NCBI GenBank assembly: GCA_017528675.1
Contig: JAFXOO010000356.1
Coordinates: 1-5,396 of the forward strand
Direction of reading: 5' to 3'
From: Oscillospiraceae bacterium
GTDB taxonomy: Bacteria; Bacillota; Clostridia; Oscillospirales; Ruminococcaceae
DNA length: 5,396 nt
Shown here: one piece after another, positions 1 through 4,777 of the stretch
Layout of the letters: the number at the start of each line of letters is the position of its first letter
Numbering within the stretch: position 1 is the first letter of the stretch
Position numbers and translations under genes: made by a program
The notes under the pieces: model-generated
The model's database searches: none
The model's input: the letters and a program-made list of their open reading frames with translations, nothing else
Told to the model about the DNA's origin: nothing

Positions 1-175
1 TGATAAACCGCAGCACCGCAAGTGCTGCCACAACGAGCAGCACAAACCCAAGCGCACCCTCTAAAAACAGGATATAGACCTCCGGAATCAGCAGCAGCAG
101 CAAGCCGATAAACATGAGGACAATGGTCATCATGACCGCATCCCGCTTGATTTTGTCCAGTTCTTCAAACAGCAT
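1..175 (-). CDS. Small membrane protein, N-terminal part (cut by window edge)
   Basis: Only the first 58 residues are in the window; the frame is open to base 1. The start is the ATG at 175-173, preceded by AGGGAGG (181-187) with a 5-base spacer. The product opens with a short charged segment (MLFEELDKIKRD) and continues into two hydrophobic stretches, about residues 14-32 and 36-56, separated by a short turn containing Pro-Glu and Leu-Glu-Gly. This indicates an integral membrane protein with a cytoplasmic N-terminus and closely packed helices. I do not recognise the family. A charged N-terminus followed by short helical hairpins is compatible with small HdeD/DUF308-like membrane proteins, but that is a weak guess. 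The nearest upstream promoter I can find lies about 390 bases away (562-590), so the mRNA would carry a long, hairpin-rich leader. Coding is well supported by the ribosome binding site and clean frame; function is unknown. Confidence 0.75.
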   Translation of the reverse strand, partial: MLFEELDKIKRDAVMMTIVLMFIGLLLLLIPEVYILFLEGALGFVLLVVAALAVLRFI

Positions 176-189
176 ATGTGCCTCCCTGT

Positions 190-555
190 GAAGCCCCTTC
201 TCCGGCGGGAAGGGATTGGTTCCTCCTATCAATCTACTAAATTCCGATCAATACAATCTATCGGAATCAGCCTGTCGATCAAGTCCTTTTCCGGTGCCGG
301 CGCACCGGTGAACGCCCCACTCCCAACCAACGCTAACAACGTAGGCTTTTTTGTCGGCTTGCGCCGACTCAGGAGGGGCTGCTCGCCCCTCCTAAACCAC
401 CCTCGGCAAGGCGGTGACCGCCCTGCACCCGCAGGTTTTGCTTTCGCTAAGTTGTTAGCATGGTTTGTCCCTGCCCCCTTGCGCCATACGGCGCAGAGCA
501 TCAGGCAGCCGCAATGCGGCCGCAAAAACGGGCATTATTTCCGGAATGCTCATTA
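190..555 (-). other. Hairpin-rich leader or intergenic element (possible structured RNA)
   Basis: This long gene-free stretch contains many perfect short inverted repeats: 195-200/209-214, 241-248/260-267 (8 bp), 291-297/302-308 (7 bp, 4-nt loop), 353-358/363-368, 371-379/385-393 (9 bp, 5-nt loop), 410-414/418-422, 422-426/431-435, 480-485/490-495, 508-512/516-520 and 532-536/545-549. A 9-bp pair, 332-340/451-459, encloses the middle ones. It lies between a consensus minus-strand promoter and the membrane-protein start, so it would be transcribed as a leader. I cannot match it to a known riboswitch, tmRNA, RNase P RNA or 6S RNA. A minus-frame ORF across it (229-525) has low-complexity Arg/Pro/Lys-rich content and no ribosome binding site, so I do not call it a gene. 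From memory, similar spurious translations recur in Clostridiales genomes, which would fit a dispersed intergenic repeat; this is unverified. Confidence 0.55.
332..459. repeat. 9-bp inverted repeat enclosing a ~110-bp hairpin-rich core
   Basis: GCTAACAAC at 332-340 and GTTGTTAGC at 451-459 are perfect inverted copies. The enclosed DNA holds four compact stem-loops in a row (353-368, 371-393, 410-422, 422-435). As RNA, the outer arms would close a multibranch structure; as DNA, they could be the ends of a small non-autonomous element. There is no transposase, and I see no clear direct duplication next to the arms, so a mobile origin is not shown. Confidence 0.5.
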
Positions 556-561
556 TCATTC

Positions 562-590
562 ATTATACCACAATACGCACATTCTGTCAA
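562..590 (-). promoter_or_regulatory. Consensus sigma-70/sigma-A promoter
   Basis: On the minus strand, TTGACA (590-585) and TATAAT (567-562) are separated by exactly 17 bases, with TGG just before the -10 (an extended -10). Transcription would start near 555 and run leftward through the hairpin-rich region to the membrane-protein gene. No other good promoter was found between it and that gene. Confidence 0.8.
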
Positions 591-713
591 TGAACCTGAC
601 AAAATCATCTGCTGCGGAGCGGCATGTGCTCCTGCCTTCCGTGGGCTGTTTGTCCGGATCGTTGCGGCGGCTATCCTTCTGTTCAATGCACAAGCACAGA
701 GCGTCAGCAGCAC

Positions 714-747
714 AAAAGCCCCTCCCCGCAGTGCACGGGAAGGGGCT
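714..747 (-). terminator. Rho-independent terminator of pta
   Basis: On the minus strand a 12-bp stem (arms 736-747 and 717-728, with one G-U wobble) closes a 7-nt loop and is followed by TTTT (717-714). It begins 22 bases after the pta stop codon. The plus-strand side has no T-run, so it acts on pta only. Confidence 0.85.
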
Positions 748-769
748 GAAAAGCGTGATAATCCGGTCA

Positions 770-1786
770 TTACGCCATGCCGGCGGTAATGATTGCCATA
801 GCATAGACCTCCTCGGCGTTGCAGCCACGGGAGAGGTCATTGATCGGCGCATTCAGGCCTTGCAGAATCGGGCCGTATGCAGCATAACCGCCAAGGCGCT
901 GTGCAATCTTGTAGCCGATGTTGCCGGCCTCGATCAGCGGGAAGATGAAGGTGTTGGCCTGTCCTGCCACCTTGGAATCCGGGCACTTAGTCTTGGCAAC
1001 CTCTGCGGAAACGGCTGCATCGAACTGGAATTCGCCGTCCACCACGAGGGTCGGGTCGAGCTTGCGTGCTTCCTCAACGGCATCGTGAGAGAGCTTGACA
1101 GTACCGCCCTTGCCGGAGCCGTAGGTAGAGAAGCTCAGAATCGCAACCTTCGGGTCAATGCCGAAGAAAGCAGCCGTGCGGGTAGACTCCACAGCGACCT
1201 CAGCGAGCTTCTGCGCACCGGTCTGAACGACATTGCCGTCCTTGTCGAGCTTGTCCTCATAGCTGAGGTTGATGGCACAGTCGCCCATGCAGATCTTCTC
1301 CTCCACGCCGTCCTTCTCACGGAACAGAATAAAGCAGGAGCTTACGAGGGACGCACCCTTGCGGGTCTTGATGATCTGGAGTGCCGGACGAACAGTGTCG
1401 GCAGTGGAATAGGTTGCACCGCCGAGAAGTGCATCAGCCTTGCCCATCTTCACGAGCATGGTGCCGAAGTAGTTGGACTTGGAGAGGGCAGCACGGCACT
1501 CGTCCTCAGTCATCTTGCCCTTGCGGAGCGCAGCCATTTCAGCGACCATAGCATCCATCTCCGGATAGGTTGCCGGATCGAGCACGGTTGCAGCATCTAC
1601 ATTGTAGCCGCCTGCCTGTGCAGCAGCCCTGACCTCATCCACATTGCCGCAGAGGATCACGTCCATCAGTCCCTCGGAGAGCAGTCTTGCCGCAGCATCG
1701 AGGATACGGGCATCAGTGCCCTCTGTGAATACGATCGTCTTTCTGCTTGCCTTAAGATTGTCAAGCAGCTTGTCAAACATTGCCAT
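770..1786 (-). CDS. pta: Phosphate acetyltransferase (phosphotransacetylase)
   Basis: This 338-residue cytoplasmic enzyme interconverts acetyl-CoA plus phosphate with acetyl-phosphate plus CoA, usually paired with acetate kinase to make ATP during fermentation. The whole length matches the single-domain Pta family (about 330 residues), without the extra N-terminal domains of the long enterobacterial form. Visible family signatures are IVFTEGTDARIL (18-29), ADALLGGATYSTADTVRPA (117-135), LSFSTYGSGKGG (217-228), DGEFQFDAAVS (250-260), AGQANTFIFPLIEAGNIGYK (274-293) and GPILQGLNAPINDLSRG (305-321), the last carrying the conserved active-site Ser-Arg pair (319-320). The start is the ATG at 1786, because GGAGG (1795-1799) lies 8 bases upstream; a TTG at 1867 would extend the frame but falls inside the promoter -35 box. 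The gene has its own promoter and terminator, so it appears monocistronic. No acetate kinase gene is visible in the window. Confidence 0.96.
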   Translation of the reverse strand: MAMFDKLLDNLKASRKTIVFTEGTDARILDAAARLLSEGLMDVILCGNVDEVRAAAQAGGYNVDAATVLDPATYPEMDAMVAEMAALRKGKMTEDECRAALSKSNYFGTMLVKMGKADALLGGATYSTADTVRPALQIIKTRKGASLVSSCFILFREKDGVEEKICMGDCAINLSYEDKLDKDGNVVQTGAQKLAEVAVESTRTAAFFGIDPKVAILSFSTYGSGKGGTVKLSHDAVEEARKLDPTLVVDGEFQFDAAVSAEVAKTKCPDSKVAGQANTFIFPLIEAGNIGYKIAQRLGGYAAYGPILQGLNAPINDLSRGCNAEEVYAMAIITAGMA

Positions 1787-1838
1787 AGGAATGACCTCCA
1801 TTATTTGAAATTGAGGGGCGTCTGCCCCGGATAGTTCT

Positions 1839-1867
1839 ATTATAGCACAGTGACGGGGCGGTGTCAA
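1839..1867 (-). promoter_or_regulatory. Consensus promoter of pta
   Basis: On the minus strand, TTGACA (1867-1862) and TATAAT (1844-1839) are separated by 17 bases, and TGC before the -10 makes it an extended -10. The expected start near 1832 leaves a leader of about 45 nt with a small 5-bp hairpin (1815-1819/1824-1828) before the ribosome binding site. This strength suits constitutive high expression of a core fermentation enzyme (inference). Confidence 0.85.
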
Positions 1868-1940
1868 GCAAGCGCAGAAGCAGCAGTCGGAAGCATTTGT
1901 ATCGTTTATATAAAATTCACGAAAAATTCATCTTTTTGAT

Positions 1941-1979
1941 AAAATTATAATTACCCACAAGCAGATGCTGCAATGTGGG
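1941..1979 (-). terminator. Probable weak terminator of the lipoprotein gene
   Basis: CCCACA (1954-1959) pairs with TGTGGG (1974-1979), and inside it GCAG (1961-1964) pairs with CTGC (1968-1971), giving a nearly continuous 10-bp stem with a 3-nt loop. On the minus strand it is followed by an AT-rich tract ending in TTTT rather than a pure T-run. It lies about 70 bases beyond the lipoprotein stop codon and upstream of the pta promoter. The weak tail makes the call tentative. The rest of 1868-2050 is AT-rich, and I see no gene in it. Confidence 0.5.
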
Positions 1980-2050
1980 AAAATGCATCAGGAGGTTTTA
2001 AAATAAATTAAATTCAAGACAGCCGCAGCGTTTTGTTGTATTTGGAGACC

Positions 2051-2890
2051 TCATTGTGTTCCATTTTTACTTTTGTATTCATTGGCATAAATCAAAATAG
2101 TGCTTCCATCAATGGCCTTCCAGCCGTCGCCGTCGACCCATACCACGTATTCGAAGCACTTGTCGTCTATTTCGAGTCCCTCACCGTTATCATACTCGAG
2201 CTCGAAGTTCATCTTATAACCTTTGGACACCTCTACATCTATGTCATCCGAATCCAAACCCCAGACATTCTTTGCACCTGCCAGAAAGTAATATTCAGCG
2301 ACGCATAGAATATCTTTGTCGACTTCTTCGATGTTTGTAATTTCCTTGACTCTGAACGTCTTACAGCCTTCTTCAGCATTATCATCGAAGAGTCTCTTAC
2401 GAACTTCATAATAATCCGGATCGGCCTCCTTGTACATTTCTATAATAGTCCTGGGCCATTTTACTAAATAGTAAGCTTCTGCGCTGCCCTTGATAGTTTG
2501 TAAGACAATGCTATCCTTGAGAGCCTGCTTTGCGCCCGATTCGGTCTTATTCCCGCCGTCGTCTGTATCGTTGTCGGATTTAGACTCCTCAGCGCTCTTG
2601 TCACCGTCTGTAACAATGTCAGAACTGGACTCCTCAGCGCTCTCGTCACCGTCTGTAACAATGTCAGATTGGGACTTCTCAGCGCTCTCGTCATCGTTGG
2701 TAACGCCGTCGGATTCAGACTCCTCAGTGCTCTCGTCAGCGTCAGTAACAGTGTCAGATTTAGACTCCCCATTGCTCTCGCCAGCGTTGGTAACAACGTC
2801 AGATTGGGACTCCTTTGTGCTTCCGCAGCCGACAAGCACTCCAGCAGCCAGTATACAGGCTGCTGCTAATGCGAATAATCCTGATCTCAT
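2051..2890 (-). CDS. Secreted lipoprotein with tandem acidic 15-residue repeats
   Basis: This 279-residue protein has a short lipoprotein signal peptide: Arg2, a hydrophobic core (4-20) and the lipobox LVGC with the lipidated Cys at 22. It is therefore expected on the outer face of the membrane. Residues 30-104 are five tandem 15-residue repeats of the form SDxVTxxxESxEESx, with a degraded sixth copy at 105-118. They are rich in Ser, Asp, Glu and Thr and probably form an extended acidic spacer. Residues 119-279 form a mixed, probably globular domain containing YYLVKWPRTIIEMYKEA and ending in YVVWVDGDGWKAIDGS plus a short tail. I do not recognise its family; a Trp-containing beta-strand end like this also occurs in NTF2-like lipoproteins, but that is only suggestive. 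The ATG at 2890 follows AAGGAG with an 8-base spacer. Codon use is AT-richer than in pta and the HD-GYP gene, which hints at a different origin. It ends with TGA. Confidence 0.85.
   Translation of the reverse strand: MRSGLFALAAACILAAGVLVGCGSTKESQSDVVTNAGESNGESKSDTVTDADESTEESESDGVTNDDESAEKSQSDIVTDGDESAEESSSDIVTDGDKSAEESKSDNDTDDGGNKTESGAKQALKDSIVLQTIKGSAEAYYLVKWPRTIIEMYKEADPDYYEVRKRLFDDNAEEGCKTFRVKEITNIEEVDKDILCVAEYYFLAGAKNVWGLDSDDIDVEVSKGYKMNFELEYDNGEGLEIDDKCFEYVVWVDGDGWKAIDGSTILIYANEYKSKNGTQ
2579..2803 (-). repeat. Five tandem 45-bp units inside the lipoprotein gene
   Basis: Five consecutive 45-bp units encode residues 30-104 of the lipoprotein, and a diverged partial unit continues to about 2534. 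The two units covering residues 75-104 are the most alike, which suggests recent duplication. Because 45 is a multiple of 3, gain or loss of a unit changes the linker by 15 residues without breaking the frame. It also keeps other frames open, which explains the long shadow ORFs here. There are no spacers, so it is not a CRISPR array. Confidence 0.9.
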
Positions 2891-2935
2891 ATAAATTACT
2901 CCTTTCTATGCAAAAGATGGATTTCTTTCATATTC

Positions 2936-2964
2936 ATTATACAACGAATCTGCTCAAAAAGCAA
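2936..2964 (-). promoter_or_regulatory. Probable promoter of the lipoprotein gene
   Basis: On the minus strand, TATAAT (2941-2936) lies 17 bases after TTGCTT (2964-2959), a partial match to the -35 consensus. A start near 2929 would give a leader of about 40 nt containing the AAGGAG site. It is weaker than the other promoters in the window. Confidence 0.6.
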
Positions 2965-2967
2965 TAA

Positions 2968-3186
2968 GACAATTCAGTTTTTTCTTCTGTTTCGAAAATT
3001 AATTTTGAGTCCGGCGACTGCAACAACGGCGGAACATGCTCCGTACTCGATGTGGTAGCTCTCCAAAAATGACTCCACGCCGAAAAGTCTGCTAAATTTG
3101 ACAACAATGCCGCCGATCTGAACAATGATGGCATCATTGACGTCTTTGACCTTGCGCTTCTCAAACGGGTGCTTCTGCACAAATAA
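2968..3186 (+). pseudogene. Dockerin type I remnant (C-terminal module of a lost cellulosomal protein)
   Basis: Dockerins are C-terminal modules with two calcium-binding F-hand repeats that plug enzymes into cohesins of cellulosome scaffolds. The plus-strand frame reads GDCNNGGTCSVLDVVALQK (3013-3069), then TGA (3070-3072), then continues in the same frame through a second repeat, DLNNDGIIDVFDLALLKR (3115-3168), and ends VLLHK-TAA (3184-3186). The second loop keeps the D-x-N-x-D-G-x5-D calcium pattern. In the first loop the third acidic ligand is replaced by Gly. The TGA sits where dockerins of this type usually have Trp (LQKW), so one TGG-to-TGA change would explain it. Upstream, the frame is open only to a TAA at 2965-2967 and has no start codon or ribosome binding site, so the body of the protein is missing. 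A strong terminator follows immediately. The dockerin identity is clear; that it is non-functional is a strong inference. Confidence 0.85.
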
Positions 3187-3192
3187 GGATAC

Positions 3193-3230
3193 AGCAGAGA
3201 ACGGCTGCCGCCGTTCTCTGCTCTTCTTTT
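3193..3230 (+). terminator. Strong Rho-independent terminator after the dockerin remnant
   Basis: A perfect 13-bp stem (3193-3205/3210-3222) with a TGCC loop is followed by CTTCTTTT. It starts 6 bases after the dockerin stop codon, so it is the original end of the lost plus-strand gene. It also insulates the promoter at 3238 from upstream read-through. Confidence 0.93.
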
Positions 3231-3237
3231 CAGCACA

Positions 3238-3266
3238 TTGACATTCCTCGTCCCCTGTGCTATAAT
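3238..3266 (+). promoter_or_regulatory. Consensus promoter of the HD-GYP/AIM24 operon
   Basis: TTGACA (3238-3243) and TATAAT (3261-3266) are separated by 17 bases, with TGC before the -10. The expected start near 3273 gives a leader of about 28 nt carrying GGAGG (3288-3292), 8 bases before the ATG. Confidence 0.9.
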
Positions 3267-3300
3267 GTAAATAATATTACCCGGACAGGAGGGAATTATC

Positions 3301-4737
3301 ATGCAAAATCTGATTCTTGTTGTAGACGATGACGGCTTCCACCGCCGCACGGCTGAACGCATTCTGAAGGCAAGCGGCTACCAGGTGGGCAGTCTGTCCT
3401 CCGGCGAGGCCATGCTGGCATTTATGAATGCCCAGAAGGCCGACCTGATTCAGCTTTCGCTGCGCATGGGCGGCATCGGGGGATTTGCGGCGCTCAAGAA
3501 GCTCCGTGAGCTGCCAAACGGCGCAGATGTGCCGGTTCTGGCGATGATCGACAAGCACAATGCCGACGATGAGAGCAAGGCGGTTGCCGCCGGAGCGGCG
3601 GGCTTTGTGACAACGCCGTTTGTTCCGTCGGTGCTGCTGCTGACCGTGCGCAACACGCTCGGACTGTCTGCAAAGGGCGCCATCAAGGCACCCGAACCGC
3701 CGAAGGCTGCCGCACCGGCGCAGAATTCCGGCAGCAATGCACTTGCGCAGGAGCTTGCCAAGCTCCTTGCACAGCTCTCGGAGGGCGAGCGTTCCACAAA
3801 AGGGCATGCGCTGCGGACGGCACAGTGCGCCAGGCGTCTTGCACAGGCAGCAGAGCTCTCTGCTGAGGCGCAGGAGCGGGTTTATCTGATGGGGCTGCTG
3901 CACGATATCGGGAGCATGGACACTCCCGCCGAGATTCTCGACAAGCCGGATGCGCTTACCGGGGAGGAGCTTGCCGCCGTCAGGGCGCACGCCATGCGTG
4001 GCTATACGATGCTCAGGGAGATCAGAGCCGTGCAGGGGCTTGCGGCTGCCGCAAGATGGCACCACGAGCGCTATGACGGAACAGGCTACCCGGACGGCAT
4101 CGCCGGGAATGACATTCCCGCAGAGGTACGCCTTTTGGCGGTTGCAGATGTCTGCTCCGCCATGTCGGAGACACGCAGCTACCGGGCTGCGCTTTCGGTG
4201 GACGAAATCCGGAAGGTACTGACAGACGGCAAGGGCACACAGTTTGACCCGCAGTATGCCGATCTGATGCTTGCATTGCTGGACAAGCCGGAGGAACCGG
4301 CGGCCGCTGAACCGGCGGAAGCCCCTGCCGCAGAAGCAGAACCGGAAGCAGCACCCGCACCGCCGCCGCTGCCGGATGACCCGATGGAACGCCTGCAAGC
4401 GGTCGGCTTTGACACAGAAGCCGGGCTGCGGTGCTGCCTGGGGGACATGAGCTTTTACAAATCCGTACTGCTTGATTTCTCTACACAGGCGGAAAAGCGC
4501 TGTGCCAAGATGAAAATGGCACTCGAAAAGAAGATGTGGGACGCCTATCGTGTCTATGCACACGAACTGCATGATGCCTGTGTGACAGTGGGGCTTGCAT
4601 CCCTCGCAGAGCAGGCCTCCTGCATGGAAGATGCCGCAAAGCAGGCGGACAGAACCTACATTGAAGCCAATCACGAGCCTCTGCTTGCGGCGCTGGAGGA
4701 AGCTGCCGGTCATGCAGGGTATGCGGCTTCCAAGTAG
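3301..4737 (+). CDS. Pseudo-receiver / HD-GYP / Hpt fusion signalling protein
   Basis: This 478-residue cytoplasmic protein has three modules. Residues 1-120 are a response-regulator receiver fold: the acidic pocket VVDDD (7-11) is kept, but the phospho-acceptor Asp is Ser53 (LIQLSLRM), the switch Thr/Ser is Ile83, and the conserved Lys is Thr105 (TTPF). It should not be phosphorylated normally. After an Ala/Pro linker, residues about 146-328 are an HD-GYP domain, a family that hydrolyses cyclic-di-GMP. Apparent metal ligands are present: His169, His201-Asp202, His230, His254-His255 and Asp283, plus the signature HHERYDGTGYP (254-264). The usual HDIGK is HDIGS (Ser205). A second Ala/Pro/Glu-rich linker (331-358) leads to a histidine-phosphotransfer (Hpt) domain (about 360-472). 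There the phospho-His is His421, but the HxLKG motif reads HELHD. The start is well placed behind GGAGG. It is probably co-transcribed with the AIM24 gene 40 bases downstream. The domain calls are solid; the activity and the signal are not known. Confidence 0.92.
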   Translation: MQNLILVVDDDGFHRRTAERILKASGYQVGSLSSGEAMLAFMNAQKADLIQLSLRMGGIGGFAALKKLRELPNGADVPVLAMIDKHNADDESKAVAAGAAGFVTTPFVPSVLLLTVRNTLGLSAKGAIKAPEPPKAAAPAQNSGSNALAQELAKLLAQLSEGERSTKGHALRTAQCARRLAQAAELSAEAQERVYLMGLLHDIGSMDTPAEILDKPDALTGEELAAVRAHAMRGYTMLREIRAVQGLAAAARWHHERYDGTGYPDGIAGNDIPAEVRLLAVADVCSAMSETRSYRAALSVDEIRKVLTDGKGTQFDPQYADLMLALLDKPEEPAAAEPAEAPAAEAEPEAAPAPPPLPDDPMERLQAVGFDTEAGLRCCLGDMSFYKSVLLDFSTQAEKRCAKMKMALEKKMWDAYRVYAHELHDACVTVGLASLAEQASCMEDAAKQADRTYIEANHEPLLAALEEAAGHAGYAASK

Positions 4738-4746
4738 CTGAAATAA

Positions 4747-4759
4747 CCGGAAATTCCGG
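4747..4759. repeat. Short palindrome between the HD-GYP and AIM24 genes
   Basis: CCGGAA (4747-4752) and TTCCGG (4754-4759) are perfect inverted arms around one A. The centre is too tight for an RNA hairpin of full length. It could be a protein-binding half-site pair or chance; it lies just before the AIM24 ribosome binding site. Confidence 0.3.
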
Positions 4760-4777
4760 AATAAGGAGGAAATTACC

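Noticed and set aside
221..227. AGGAGGA on the minus strand as a second ribosome binding site
   Set aside because: No ATG, GTG or TTG follows at a usable distance; the real site for the membrane protein is at 181-187.
229..525. Minus-strand 98-residue frame in the hairpin-rich region
   Set aside because: There is no ribosome binding site, the composition is biased towards Arg/Pro/Lys, and the DNA is dominated by hairpins; it is better explained as structured RNA or intergenic repeat.
600..713. Possible small gene or RNA between the pta terminator and the leader promoter
   Set aside because: Only a minor 5-bp inverted repeat (616-620/628-632) is visible, with no start-plus-binding-site pair and no promoter pointing into it.
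176..1834. Long plus-strand open frame (552 residues) opposite pta
   Set aside because: It is antisense to a clear, complete pta gene, has no ribosome binding site, and its translation shows no family signature; it is a shadow of GC-biased coding on the other strand.
2579..2803. Direct repeats considered as a CRISPR array
   Set aside because: The units are contiguous without spacers, diverge from one another, and lie in frame inside a coding sequence.
2490..2894. Plus-strand Ser-rich repetitive open frame over the lipoprotein repeats
   Set aside because: The 45-bp units keep all frames open because 45 is divisible by 3. This frame has no ribosome binding site, whereas the minus frame has a signal peptide and lipobox.
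3070..3072. TGA read as Trp or selenocysteine in the dockerin
   Set aside because: The lipoprotein gene uses TGA as its normal stop, no selenocysteine element is evident, and the dockerin frame has no start, so recoding would not rescue a protein.
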